Source of the DNA: Oryzias latipes
Taxonomy: Eukaryota; Chordata; Actinopteri; Beloniformes; Adrianichthyidae
Length of the DNA: 64,000 nucleotides
Direction of reading: 5' to 3'
Assembly: GCF_002234675.1 (NCBI RefSeq)
Contig: NC_019878.2
Coordinates: forward strand, 2,989,763 to 3,053,762
The position numbers were made by a program, and so were the translations under genes. Under the pieces are notes generated by a model. The model made no database searches. It saw nothing but the letters and a program-made list of their open reading frames with translations, and had not been told where the DNA came from. This document shows, piece after piece, positions 32,450 to 44,539 of the stretch. Within the stretch, counting starts at the first letter, position 1; each line of letters starts with the position of its first letter.

Positions 32450-33115
32450 TTCTTAATACCTTGAATTGCCTCTTTTTGCATCAATACCAGCTAGAAGTCT
32501 TTCATGGTCCTTGTGGACAAGGTTCTTCATTTTCTCTGATGGTAAAGCATCCCATTCTTCTAGCCAGAAAACCTCAAGTTCCTTTAAATTCTTGGGCTGT
32601 CTTGCTTGAATGGCTCGTTTGAAATCTCCCCAGAGGGTCTCAACAGTATTGAGGTCAGGACGCTGAACCTTCACCTCAGTCTGTTGGAACCAGAGACAGG
32701 TGGACTTGGCCTTGTGTTCTGGATCCTTCTCATGTTGAAATGTCCAAAAGTGTCCCATGTGCAGCCTCTGAGCAGAAGTGCAAGTGTTCCTCCAGTATCT
32801 TCTGATAATGAGCTGCATTCATCTCACCATCATTCAGACCAAGTCTCCTGAGCCAGTGTAGCTCACACATCCCCAAACCATCAGCCATCCGCCTCCGTGT
32901 TTCACAGAAGGAACAGTGTTCTATTCATCAAAAGCCTTGTTGACTCCTCTCCAAATGGAGCGTTTATGGTTGTGACCAAAAATGTCAATCTTGGTCTCAT
33001 CTCTCCAAATGCCTTTGGTCCAGAAGTATGGAGACGGGTTTTTGTTCTTTTTGGTTCATGTGTTTTGCTGATATTCAGAACACCAGTTCCCCTTTTTGAA
33101 ATGAATAATACATGT
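32450..33115 (-). pseudogene. Tc1-like transposase pseudogene
   Basis: Read on the minus strand from about 33110: DETKIDIFGHN around the first catalytic Asp, NTVPSVKHGGG, then in another frame QRPDLNTVETLWGDFKRAIQ, which covers the D-x34-E region, and a C-terminus ending at about 32453. The order is that of Tc1-family DDE transposases. At least one frame change lies near 32820-32900. No inverted terminal repeats were found. Confidence 0.85.
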
Positions 33116-33119
33116 TGCA

Positions 33120-34700
33120 CTTTTTCAGGATAGTCAAATGTTTTTAGATGTACCCTAAGATAGTTTGAACAATAACCGTATGTATTTGCACACCAGGGGG
33201 CGTGGTGAAAAAAAGTAAATCAGCTGAACTTCCCCTCTTGAAATTTTTTTTAGATGATGATGTATTGATGGAGCATTTCTATGAGGAAATGCATGAGCAA
33301 AAGTGGGTATTTTTAATTCAAACAGGATTACTCTGGGCTCAGAGTGACCATTGGATTCCCACATTACAGCTGTTTTTTCTGTGTTTTTTTATTTTTTCAA
33401 TCTATAAAATTGTAAAGCATTGTAATTTGTAGGATAACTGTATTTTTTAAATATCTTTTTCTTATAAATGGTTGATATAAAACAAACAAATGTGTTTATG
33501 GAGCCCCAACATTCATGGAGTTGTCCGGTTTCACACAGAACCTTGTCTTCTGTTTTAGAGGTGGCTGGTGTGGCTATGGAAGATTGTTTAACATCTTCGA
33601 TGTCCAAATGTCACCAAAGTGATAAGAAACAGCTCGTACCCGAGGAACAGCTACATTAGTTCGTCTGAAACCCTCTTTCAGCAGATAAACATTTGTCCTA
33701 TCCCCTGCAGGACGAGGAATGCCACGGTTTTCCTCTCAGTCGGTATGCCAGACTTCTTTGGAATGTGTTTTGGATTTGTCAGTGAAGAGCAAGCAGACAT
33801 TCGGTCACTAAAATCTGACACAAGGGATGATGAACCAGACTGTGACGGATAAGATCTGTAAAAACTGACTGTCTTCTCTTTCCAAGAGCGTCACGGGTTA
33901 TGATTTCAAATCATGAAGCAATTATGCAAAAGTCATTTTCTCCGTGAAATTGAATTAAAGACATAAAACGTTCAAATATGGATATTTTTTTCATTAAAAT
34001 GTACCTTTATTTCATCACAGTATACGTTTGTGTTCCGGATTCTAAACGCTCATGCAGAATGGAACACGTTGCCTAGAATAACCAATGATGCTATCATTCT
34101 AGAAGTTTTTCAAAATAAAAGCAGAAACAGTGACATGTTAACACTCCATAAAAAGAGACAGCGTCTCACTTTTTTACTTCATGTACAAGTTTTTCCAATG
34201 TCTCAAAATGAAATGAAAAAATCATGACATTTAAATGAAGAAGCACCATTCTGTGGTGTCTGTGACTGAAGAGCTGAGCCTCTCTTTGCATGAGGAACAT
34301 CAGCTGCGGTGTTCCAGCTGTGAGCGGCTCAGGTGGCGTTCAGAGAGTGTCGGTCTGTTTACATGCTGCAGAAACGTGGGCCTCGGTGTGTTTAATGCAG
34401 CTTCATTTCCAGTAACACTGCAGTCTGTTGTGACTGGACTGTGAACATGGGTCTGTTTACATAATGTGTCCCAATGTTGTGCAGCAAAGCAGATAAATGT
34501 CTTCAGGTTTGGTGTGTGTTTGCGTGTGTGTGTGTGTTTGAATGAACCTGTGCTGTGGTTTATGGTGAGTATGGTCATCAAAGCATTCACCACGAGTTCA
34601 TCTCTGGCACAAACACAGAGCCTCTAACCTGAATTCCTGACTAAGAAGACCACAGCGCGCCTTAACCAGAAGGCTTTTCCCTCGTTAAAACGACATGACA
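33120..34700. other. Intergenic with small unexplained frames
   Basis: Frames at 33202-33432, 33468-33659 and 33619-33852 have no recognised similarity and no splice context. A short TG microsatellite is at about 34514-34540. Nothing here is supported as a gene. Confidence 0.35.
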
Positions 34701-34714
34701 CTGTGCTTGAAGAG

Positions 34715-35255
34715 TGTTACGCCCCCAATCCCCCGTCTAGTGCCCCAAAGAGGACGCAACACAAAAATGAAGCCCCATCTCCCTCCAGTCTCAAAAGCCA
34801 GCACACTTAAAGCAGGTCAAGAGATTTTATTTTGATCGAACCGTAAGAGGAAAGTATTTACTTCAGAGTGGACCAAGGCCAAAATAACAAACAAAAATTG
34901 GCCTACCTAACAAGAACCCAAATCTTACCTAGTAAAACAACATAAACCAAAAGACAATAACTTACCTCCCTAACACAACAAAAACAAGAGAAAACATGTT
35001 TCAAAATAAATGGCAGTCCAATTCTACAACTCTAAACTCCATATAGCTGGTTTGTGGGAGAGGTGAGAGGTGAGAGATGTCAACGAGCCTCCTCGGGTCT
35101 CCTTCCGGGTTCTTTTTATAGCAGGTGTGACTTCCGGCAGCCAATCCACTCCTGGGGCTGGAGCACCACACCAATCGCAGCCCGGCACCTGCATGCCATG
35201 TGCAAGGAGAAACAAAAGGAGAGCACAAAACAGAAAAACGTTCTGGGACGTAACA
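34715..35255 (-). mobile_element. Solo LTR (541 bp) with 4-bp target duplication
   Basis: It runs TGTTACG ... CGTAACA, a 7-bp inverted end with the TG/CA of LTRs. It is flanked by AGAG on both sides (34711-34714, 35256-35259). On the minus strand it has a TATAAAAA box (plus 35113-35120) and, downstream, AATAAA (plus 34826-34831), giving a U3-R-U5 order. No internal retroviral or Ty3 sequence adjoins it, so it is a solo LTR from recombination. Family unknown. Confidence 0.85.
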
Positions 35256-35394
35256 AGAGCAACACACTCAGTATGACACACAAAGATGACAATCTAAGCT
35301 TAAACACCAATAGGGCTGTAACGAATAATCGACTTAGTCGAGCAATTCATTTCCCTTGAATCGACCTATAGTATAGGTCCTATACCAGTATAAA

Positions 35395-35625
35395 ATTGAT
35401 TCAGAATAGAAAAATTCAATTAAACTAAATTTATTTGCATAGCGCCTTTCATTAATGTCAAACATAAAGTGCTTGACAAAGCAAATAAAATACTCATTCA
35501 AAATGCAGTGTTTAAAAGCAAATACGCACAAAGAAAACCTTAGGGTCTGCAAGGGTTCATTTCTTAAAAGCAAATCACTTAAATAAGAAGGCCCAAGACC
35601 ATTCAAACATTGAAAAATCACTAAG
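35395..35625 (-). mobile_element. L2-type LINE 3' fragment
   Basis: The minus strand reads CLNGLGPSYLSDLLLRNEP, a C-terminal reverse-transcriptase signature of L2-like LINEs, followed by the GCGCCTTTCATTAATG / AAAGTGCTTGACAAAG type 3' tail. Confidence 0.65.
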
Positions 35626-35689
35626 AAGGTTTGACAGTATTTATGTATTTATGTAGTTTAGTTGAGCTACAGCAACTGGACTATGTCTC

Positions 35690-36230
35690 TTTGGATTCTT
35701 TCCACTGAGCATGTTCCTTTCCTTTAACATCTTTCCCCACACCCTGGTATGAACCGGTGTCAAGGTTATTTCTGAAAACACAAGACAGTATTAACAAAGG
35801 AAACAGACACCCAGAGCCAGGAGGGCTGGCAACAGACAACCCTTCTGCTCCAAACCGCTCTTCCTAAGGATGTCTGTTCCAACCTCGCACTTTTATTTAG
35901 GTCTCCCTAGTTAGATGGGGAGTGAATTATCTATTGGTCACAAGGTAGTTGTCAATCATTTTCTGCGGTAATCACAGGAAGTTCTGTCTTTCATGATCAA
36001 AACATCTCACATTCCAGACACTTCTTTCCTTACTGCTGAAGTGATCACTTTTTCTGAAATGGCACACGGAAAGATTCCGACCCAAACAACTTTAATTGTG
36101 TAAGAAAAACAGAACATAACAACTGTATTAAAAACAGAAGTTTGAATAATAAAGAAAAAATATACATTGAACATATTCTCCCTGTTTATTATTCTAACAG
36201 CTGCATTCTCACATCATAAATAGACAACTT
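35690..36230 (-). mobile_element. Possible 3' LTR / 3' flank of the env remnant
   Basis: Lies where the 3' LTR of a minus-strand provirus would be, directly downstream of the env frame. It contains an AATAAA on the minus strand near 35890-35900. Clear TG/CA ends were not identified and no 5' partner was found. Confidence 0.3.
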
Positions 36231-36425
36231 CATTTCTGAATTTTCTGTCTACTAATCATTTTCACGGTCCTGTTAAAATGTACACTCAGAAGAATGTGTT
36301 GCTTTAGGAGTCCTTTATTCACTTAGGCATGTTGGTCAGAGTGGTCAGGGGAAGTGAACAGTTGTTGGAGTTGGTAGGTGTCGTTTTCGTCCTCCTCTTC
36401 ACTGTCCTCCACATCAGCCAGCAAG

Positions 36426-37314
36426 TTACCCCATTTCAGGCTGTCCCGGTGCGCGGAAGGCCACATCTAAGATCCGTAAGATGACTCCACGGATGCACGG
36501 ACTGCAACAGCATCCACACAGGGTCAGCAAGGCTGCAAAAACTGCCACAGACAGGAGAATAGACGACATCAGGTTTTTGTACCTGCCAAACACCATCATC
36601 CACTGGTCCCACATTGATGTGTCCACTCCAGAATGAGCCTTCATTTTCCTGCTTAATGTCCATAGACCCTTTGTGTTATTAAGGATGAAGGTACAGCATG
36701 AGTCTCCAAACATGCTGCATACTCCACCCTTCTCAGCCAGAAGCACGTCCAGGGCTGCCATGAGGGAAGTTGCTCTCATCTGCTCATGGACTGCTGTGAA
36801 CATCTCTTTGGAATAGTTAGCCAGTCTTTGCACATTGTAATGTATGTAATTCTGTCGACGTTCTTGTTAGGTGTCACAGGAAACAGTGCACTTAAGATTG
36901 GGATGTTCTAGAATACAGCTGCAACTTGGTCTGCCAGCTTGTATTCGTCTGGAACACCTATCGGGATCCCAATAGCATCGATGTAGGTGGGATCATCTCC
37001 CCACAGTTTGTGATGCACTGCTCTTTTGGATAGGTTGCCAGGGATTCCTTGATCTTGAATTTGAACAATATTATAAACAAAAATGAATCGACAGAAAATG
37101 CTACAACATTCACCGTAAGGGCAAGATTTATCGGGGCACAAGTGTCTGCTACACTATCCGGTAATGCGCTGCGAAGCATGTCACTGCCACAGTACCACCA
37201 GGTGTCAGCTCGCCTTTGTACCAATGGGGTGGTGACTTTATGGACTGATAAACACGGACTGGCATCGATGTGACCCATGTCAGACTTGTTTCCTGTTAAA
37301 ACAAAGCAAGTCAA
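36426..37314 (-). pseudogene. Endogenous retrovirus env remnant, broken
   Basis: Three minus-strand frames together match a retroviral envelope: an SU/TM part (37314-36958 and 37141-36908, in different frames) and a transmembrane-subunit part (36833-36426). The latter holds a CX6CC motif (CSMFGDSCC, about 36710-36735) typical of the disulfide-linked TM of gamma-, epsilon- and related retroviruses. A hydrophobic membrane span and a Cys-rich cytoplasmic start follow near 36470-36560. The frames are separated by frameshifts and stops, and no gag or pol is present, so it cannot be a working virus. Similarity to fish syncytin-like env genes is from memory. Confidence 0.8.
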
Positions 37315-37350
37315 ATTGTTTGCTGCAACATCAATGCTCAGTCAGTCAAT

Positions 37351-38650
37351 CAAACTTTTTTTATAAAGCACTTTTCATATGAAAGTATAACACAAAGTGC
37401 TTTACATAAAAAAGAACAAAATAAATAATATGAAAACAAGTAAAAAAATTAGAATAAACAAGCACAAAATCAATAAATAAATAAAAATACCCCCCCCCCC
37501 CCGCCCGCTTGTACCTACACATCCCCCCCACATCTCCCACCCCCAATGAGAAATAGAAACAGGCTGAGCACGAAAACAAGATGTTGGAAACGCTGATAAT
37601 TGGAACCTCCCTCCATGTGAACAGCCGCACAATCGGCCAAATGCAGCATCACAGTGGGGACCGCTCCACCACAGCAAAGAGGTGATGCAGGTCCCCATCC
37701 AGAGCCGCAGTGGCTGAACATTAGCCGACCCAGAGGGAGGGGTTCCAGCTGAGGAAGCACCGGAATAAAAATAAATGAATAATTAATAAAAAGAAAATGG
37801 AAAAGTAAACATATTGATAAAAGCTATAAACAATAAAACTGTGAAATAACGTAAATTAAAATTAAAGTAATAAATTAAAATCTAGTGTAAGTTCATTAAA
37901 AAAAAAGGATAAAACGGATAAATAAAAATAAATAAAACAACTAAATAAATAGTGGTAAAAAATGAGCTAAAAGCCAGGTTAAAAAGATGGGTCTTTAGCC
38001 TTTTATTTAAAACTTCAATGCTCTCTGCGGCTCTCAGGTCCTCTGGCAGACTGTGCCATAAACGGGGTCATAGTGTTGAAACGATGCCTCTCCGTATGTT
38101 TTGGTTTTTACAGTTGGAATGGTCAACAGACCAGTGCCAGAGGATCTCAGGGTCTCAGGGTCCGCGACGGTTCATACCTTCATAAAGATCTGATAGATAA
38201 GAATGCGCAAGACCGTTAAGATATTTAGAAACTGTTAAAAGTATCTTAAAATCAATCCTGAAGCATATGGGGAGCCAATGCAGCGATTTTAAAATTGGGG
38301 TGATGTGAGCCCCCCTCCTGGTCTTTGTAAGAAATCGTGCAGCAGAATTTTGGAGAAGCTGAAGGTTCCTAATGTTGGCTTTTGGAAGACCAGCAAGCAG
38401 GGCGTTACAGTAATCTATTTTACTCATGATAAAAGCATGCATTAGCATCTCCATATTAGCAAGAGAGAGTAGTGGGCGTACCCTAGCCAGATTTCTAAGA
38501 TGATAGAAAACCAGTTTTAACCACCTGTTTTATATGTGGGATAAAAGTTAGCTTAGAGTGGAAAACAACGCCCAGGTTTCTGACTGTTTCTGAATGGTTT
38601 AATGAAAGTTCTGGTTGATGCTAAACACAGGTTTTTCTTTTGGTGATTTT
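37351..38650 (-). mobile_element. L2-type LINE fragment with long 3' tail
   Basis: The minus strand from 38454 reads MSKIDYCNALLAGLP, LQNSAARFLTKTRR, ITPILKSLHWLPICFRIDFK and YLNGLAHSYLSDL, the C-terminal reverse-transcriptase region of L2-type LINEs. The 3' tail down to 37351 includes AAAGTGCTTTACATAAAA and a 13-base C run at about 37490. 5' truncated. Confidence 0.8.
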
Positions 38651-39905
38651 AATATCTTTTTTTTTTTTTTTAAATACCACAAAGTAGGTATCACAATTGC
38701 TGTAGTTACACAAATAGGAAAGCTAAGGTCCCTTTAAAGCCACAAGTCCCATGTTCTTTAACAACTTGTTTCATACTGGTCCTGCTCAGGTCAAGTCTGT
38801 AGGCTCTTCAGGTCCACCCCTAACGCTGCAGGAGCCCTAAGAAATGCTTAACCGGGTTTGAGACGTCAGGGACACTATTCGTCCCGCCCCCCTTTGTAAT
38901 TGGACTTAGGATACGTTGGTTTGGGAAATGCTCCTCTTTTTAGACGCAATACTCCTTGAGAAAAACGTTTAACACAGATTAAAACAACTTCTACAACATG
39001 TTTTTAAGTGATTTTTATGTTGTACATTTCTGATTAATCATGTAAATCATTCCCCGTGTTGAGACGTGTTATTACCATGGCTCAGTATTTCATTTAACAA
39101 CTGGTTAATTATTACATTAAACAACTGTTCCCGCCTTCACCCGGCAGTAACTGGGATAGGCTCCAGCCACCCCAGCTGAGAAAATGGATGACGTTGATGA
39201 TGATGCGTTAGGCAACAAACTGGTTATTTTGAAAAAGGAAAAGAACTTTCTTTTTTCTAATTCCTTTTAGTGTTTCCATTAAGAAAACATAATAAATGGC
39301 ACAGCCTTTAAGGGAGGAGGAGCGGGCCGGGCCCTGTTGTCTTGTCATTACCTTCAGGCTCCATGCAGGATTCTTTTTCATGTCATAATTCATGTTTGGA
39401 CTCTTGCATATTTGGTTCAGTCCTCTTTAAGACTCTTTGGTTGAGGTAAGATTCTTTGGAATGCAACACGTTTTTTTTCATCAGTTAGGCACAACCTTGA
39501 ATGTGAATTGATGCTTTGTACATAAACTGAATTGAACTTGTGTTTGCAAATATTTAAAAATACAGAAATGGAGTTAGAATGAACTTTTGCTTCTTTTGCC
39601 TCGACACTCGTCTCCTGATGTTTTACAGTAGATGTTCTGATGTTGAAAAGTCATCAAAATACTTATCTTGTCTCCTAGTACCTTAATAGTTTAGAGCGTC
39701 TTCCTGTACTGTGTGCTGTACTGTGGATACTGTGGCCAACATTTTACTGCTGTGCTGTGAGACTTTACCAGAAATGACAGTTTCTCCTTTAATCAAAGCA
39801 CAGTATTCTGATGAGATGCTCAGATCAGACCAGGTCAGACTCAACACATCAAAGAAACTGGGATTAAAAACAGGCTCAATATTCTGCAGTTAATCTGGGA
39901 GTTCT
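38651..39905. other. Intergenic with LINE-tail scrap
   Basis: CTGGGATAGGCTCCAGCCAC at 39150-39169 is the common teleost LINE-tail motif. Nothing else is recognised. Confidence 0.4.
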
Positions 39906-39908
39906 AAT

Positions 39909-40070
39909 TCCTCTCCTCTCCTCTCCTCTCCTCTCCTCTCCTCTCCTCTCCTCTCCTCTCCTCTCCTCTCCTCTCCTCTCCTCTCCTCTCCTCTCCTCTC
40001 CTCTCATCTCCTCTCCTCTCCTCTCCTCTCCTCTCCTCTCCTCTCCTCTCCTCTCCTCTCCTCTCCTCTA
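39909..40070 (+). repeat. (CTCCT)n minisatellite-like array, about 32 units
   Basis: About 160 bases of nearly perfect pentanucleotide CTCCT with one visible change (CTCAT near 40003-40007). One strand is entirely pyrimidine apart from that A. Confidence 0.97.
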
Positions 40071-41215
40071 TGGACAGTGATTATGCGCTGCAGCTCCTCG
40101 CTGCTCCAGGAGGCGCACTCCTCCATCCCTTTCATGTTTGTGTGCAGCATCCACATGATGTAAACCAGAGGCAGCTGGCGCTAAGCGCCCTGCTTTAAGG
40201 TATGCATCTGCGCGCTGTCACGCGCGTGCAGTGTGAAAGTTACACGCGTGACTTTTTATTAAGTCGCTTATGCAAAATCCCAGCGTTGATACAAGATATA
40301 TTTGCATGCTTTCGCTGCACATGCGCAGTATCTTTATAACATTGTCAGCAACAACCTTGATCTAACAGGCAACAGCCTCCTTTGAGGAACCACTGGCGTG
40401 TTCTCTGTCCAAATGCCAGCCACCAAACATCAGAAATCACACACCGGATGTAGTCCTTCACAATAAAAGCTCCTACTGACATTATCAAATTAGAAATTTA
40501 GTTTGTCTTTCTGCTTCAGTGTGTGACTCATATACACTTATTTCACCCTGTTGATTCATTGTCCATGGCCCTAATCCTCTTCCGTAGGTCAGAATATTTA
40601 TTTGAATTATTAACTTTGTTTCCATCCTGTATCAGCATTTTATTTTAATTTACAAACAAAAATGTCAAGGAAAATGTGGCACAGAATTGTTGTATAAAAC
40701 AAAGTATAAGTATTGTAGCTTAGTGTTGTAAAATTTGAAAATTTTAATATTTTCTGATGTCTTTAACCTACAGGACAAGTAATGTTCTTGGTTCAATTTT
40801 AACAAAGATAATTTGAAAATAGCCTATATCATCAACACCAATCAGTATGTGTTTCAATTTTAAATGTTTCACAAAAAAACGTTTTACACAAAACTTTTAA
40901 ATGAAGTAATTGATTCATTTTTAAACATTTTAAGCTCCTTATTTTTTAGCTTTGAAAATAATTTATATTTTTATTTTACAATGTTATGTGTCAATAAATC
41001 TTAATCAGATTGACAAACAACGAGTTCATCAGCACCTATTTTTGAATAATTTTGAAAAACACATTATTTTTTGAAGAAGAAAAATCACATTTCTGAAATA
41101 TTTCCCAACAAAAGCTGTGAATACTGCTTAGAACCAGTTTTAAAACTTAGATTTTTAATTATCTCACTAAGCTGCTCATAGCTGTTCTGAGATGCATTTG
41201 GTTTAATTTGATTTT
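40071..41215. other. Intergenic, nothing firmly recognised
   Basis: A CpG-containing stretch follows the satellite (40080-40330, with GCGCGCTGTCACGCGCG), then 900 bases of AT-rich sequence. No exon or gene is supported. Confidence 0.35.
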
Positions 41216-41219
41216 AGAG

Positions 41220-41391
41220 CTAAACTGTTGGAGCTGTGCGTAAAGGCGCAGCTTTCCTCAGCAGCGTGTTCGCTCTTTTATTTTGGCAGCAGAGCCGCAG
41301 GAAGCAGCCCCCGCAGATTGTGCGTAAATCATGTGGTTTTGTTACCCGTCACTGCGCCTCGGTCATCAGAGCGGCAGCTGTTTCTCTTGAG
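41220..41391 (+). promoter_or_regulatory. CpG-rich promoter-like region with candidate first exon of pld1
   Basis: A CpG-richer island spans about 41220-41780. A strong donor CTCTTGAG/GTAAGATCG ends a possible untranslated exon at 41391. The nearest plus-strand gene downstream is pld1, 18.8 kb away, so this may be its distal first exon. The link is inferred from position; another unseen gene cannot be excluded. Confidence 0.35.
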
Positions 41392-41399
41392 GTAAGATC

Positions 41400-42480
41400 G
41401 TTTTCTTCGCTGTGAAAAGTGGACGCGCGGCCGCGTGCACGCCTTCTTCTTGTTTGGGGGGTTTGTCTGGGTAAAGTTTCCTCCGTGATGGAGCCACGCG
41501 TGCGTCAACGCCTCCAACACGGTCGTGCTGTGAAGTTTGACGCGGGGGAGCGCTCTCTAATTGACCAGTGAAAGCATCCTCGCACGCACGCTCCCCGTAG
41601 TAGTGGTGTGCTGGCGCGTGCGCGCACGGAGCTAGTGTATGGCCCGCATTGATGCGAATTCTTCCAGATGGTCTTCAGGGGCCACGGTCGGGCCTGGAAC
41701 GGGTTCAGGAGCGGCTCCGGGAGGGAACGGGTCAGACCTGTACCGTACGCGGAGCGGCCGCCTCAGTCAGCGTCTCTTCCTCTTTTCGCTCCCTGGTGTT
41801 CTACACCAAAAACAACCAAACCACTTCCTCCTTATCAGCAGGTCATCTCTGAGTGTCTGCGCGCCGCATGATGATCCAGCGCTCAGTCTGGCCTGGTTTA
41901 CCGTCGTAGGTGTTTCTGTTTGTCTGTTTGTTCTGTTTCGAAGCTTGTTAGTCTGCGAGACTTCGTGGTTCTAACTGAACAGTCAGCCGAACCTAACATT
42001 TCCAAACGCCTGGTTGGTGTCACCGCTCAGGTCTTACACATCACCTGACTTGCAACACGGCTGACATGTTGCTGCAGAAGATTGTGGTCTGAAGTCACTG
42101 CAGGTTTGAGGATTAGAAGAACCAGGTCTAAAGAAAACTCTGTTCCGTTGAATCTGGGCTTTGGTACTTTGGTTCTAGGTGCAGGAGGAGCTGAGGTTTG
42201 CTGCACATCATCAGAGAAAATGTTTTGGACATGAGATGTTTCAATGCTGTAGCAGGATAATTGATCACTTTACCCGTTTTTGAATAAAAATGAACTTTTA
42301 TTCAAAGACAGAAAAACATTTATGTACCTGAACAACAAAGTGTCCCTCTTTATGGTTTGGAGAATAATTCAGAACAAAATTTTGATCATTTTTCAAACAC
42401 AAATGATGTCAAATGAAAGCTTATTTTTGTATGAATTTAAGCGAGTCTTGTTTGTTCTGACATGACCATAATGTTTAGTA
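41400..42480. other. CpG-rich flank then AT-rich DNA, no gene recognised
   Basis: Open frames at 41639-41974 overlap in several phases, as expected for GC-rich DNA, and show no domain or codon signal that I can support. Confidence 0.35.
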
Positions 42481-42484
42481 CTCC

Positions 42485-42690
42485 ATGCCCGTCAAAGGGT
42501 CTATGCTGATAGAAGCGCCTACAGCTGGAACAGCATTTTTTCATCCTTTCCTGATTCACAACAATTTGAATAAAGAAAATACTCAGAAACGCAACTTTAA
42601 TCTTAATTTTCTTTACATGTGTCCTTTACAGGAAGACAAAAGCCCACAAGAACATGTGAAAAACACAAAAACTGAATTTTCATTCTTCAA
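42485..42690 (+). mobile_element. Dispersed element family 'A', fragment
   Basis: CCTGATTCACAACAATTTGA, AATACTCAG and CAAGAACATGTGAAAAACAC align in order with copy 3 at 54245-54355. Confidence 0.55.
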
Positions 42691-42699
42691 AGTTCACCG

Positions 42700-43860
42700 C
42701 AGTCTTGACGGTGTATGTAAAGTCAGCTGGACTTGGTCTCTCTAATATGGTTGACTATGTTTCAGTTCATAAGGCCGGCCTCCAGCTTCAGGCCTGCTCC
42801 TCTGCTGTCCTCAGAGACCAAGTTTATTGGATCAGTGCTTCTTCAGGTATTGTAAAGTCCTGTATGTAATGGCTCTTTCAGCAAACAGCAGCTCCTAATT
42901 GACTTTGTGGGTGTGTGCTTATGTGCTTTTGAGACAAACCCACACAGTCATGACGGACTGAAAGCTCAGAGGGCAGCGGGCGTGGTGGGTTGTTCTAGGC
43001 TGTAATCAATCTAATCAGCAGCAAATAGCAGTCAATGTTCAGCAGGTTGGAGAAGCTGCAACACTTCCGCCTGCAGGGAAGCGGAAAAGGTCACAAAAGC
43101 TCCTCTGCACTCCTAAACGTTTGCTTCACTTTCCATGGAAATTAAATATCCTGAAGCGGAAAAAGTTTTGATGCGGCTGACAGGTGACGTGGCGGCGCTC
43201 AGAGTCAAAGAGAAAATTGTGTGATCTAAAGGCCGCTGGCTTGTCTGCTCTGCGGAAAGCTTTTTGTCACTCACTATATGTTTTTGTGGTGTATTTTCTC
43301 TGATGGTCCTTACATCACGCTATTGTGATGCTACATTCACGCCGCGCATGTGTGGCGTGTGTTCAAGAATGCACTGGATTGCCCCATACCAACGCATGTA
43401 TAGCAGTTGGAAGAGGTTTGGTGTGAAATGACAAAGTGGTGCAAATCTGGTGAATCTCGCTCCAGGCTTATTCTTTCACAACTCGATTTCCACATCAAAC
43501 CCAAAGACCTGGTGTCATAAAATTCCTGCTGGACACTAAGCACATTCATTTCTCCTTCATAAGTAATTTACAAACGGTTGGTACTTCAGTGTTTTGAAAA
43601 GGACGCCACCCATACGTCACTACCAAAGCCGAGTTCCTGATTGGGCAAAGTTCAACCGGTTTAACTTTTAATGCGCTTTCAATGGCCGCGCATTTTGTAG
43701 GTGGAGCCCGAAAGCCAAATTAAACGTAGTGACATGGGAACGTGAGAGTTTTACGCGCGTTTACGTAGACTTTTCTTTGGATGTAGTGGCTCAAACGCTC
43801 TTTATTGAGCACAGTGTGAACGTAGCATAAGATTTCAGTCACTTATCTGAAACCTAATGT
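42700..43860. other. Intergenic, nothing recognised
   Basis: No exon, RNA gene or repeat boundary is supported here. Confidence 0.35.
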
Positions 43861-43867
43861 GCAGATG

Positions 43868-44150
43868 GCTCAGGTGGCAGTGACTCCGGCGGTTTAGCAG
43901 GTCGTCCAACGATCGAAGGGTCAGTGGTTCGATCCCCGCACCTCCCAGCCTACTGTCGCTGTGTCCTTGGGCAAGACACTTCCCCCTCCATGCCCTTAAC
44001 ATGGCTCCACTGGTGTGTGAATGTGTATGAAAGTCCCGGTGATGGTCAGAGGGACCGTAGGCGTGAACTGGCTGCCATGCCTCTGTCAAGTATGAAGGGA
44101 TTAGCTGTAGAACAAAGTATGAATGAATAATGGACACATTGTAAGAACTT
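43868..44150 (+). mobile_element. tRNA-derived SINE, copy 1
   Basis: The 5' part contains a box B match GGTTCGATCCC at 43926-43936 and a degenerate box A (GGCGGTTTAGCAGG) upstream. The body has TGTCCTTGGGCAAGACACTT, and the tail is followed by an (ATT)n run at 44161-44180. The structure fits teleost V-SINE-type elements. Confidence 0.8.
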
Positions 44151-44539
44151 TGAGCGTCCATTATTATTATTATTATTATAAATGTGCCAAAAATGCCCCA
44201 ATAAGCTGCTGAATGATGCACATGTTTGTTGGAGTCTTCAGTCTAAACAGTGATTGACTGTAGTTGTGGATCCATTCAGTCCTAATAAATAATATTCACA
44301 GGATTCAAATAAATGGCATTTATGGACAAATAGTAAAAGAAAATAGATTTGCAATTACCAAATGCTAGAACTCTTCATTATTTTTCCTAAATGTATGTTT
44401 CAGTATCTCTACATGTAGATGCAGTGTACTGCTCAAAGTATTCCCTCCTCTGCCTTTGCACACATTTAAATTGAAGCGACATCCCATAATAATATGGTTT
44501 AAGACAAAGTCGGCCCCCTCTTTGCTGCTGAGGCCTTAA

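Noticed and set aside
41639..41974. Overlapping frames in the CpG-rich 41.7 kb region as a possible protein-coding first exon
   Set aside because: Several phases are open at once and none is protein-like; the donor at 41391 lies upstream of them. Kept only as a candidate promoter/UTR.
43926..43936. tRNA box B match as a possible functional tRNA gene (also 50130 and 61197)
   Set aside because: No cloverleaf can be formed and each is followed by a SINE body and tail.
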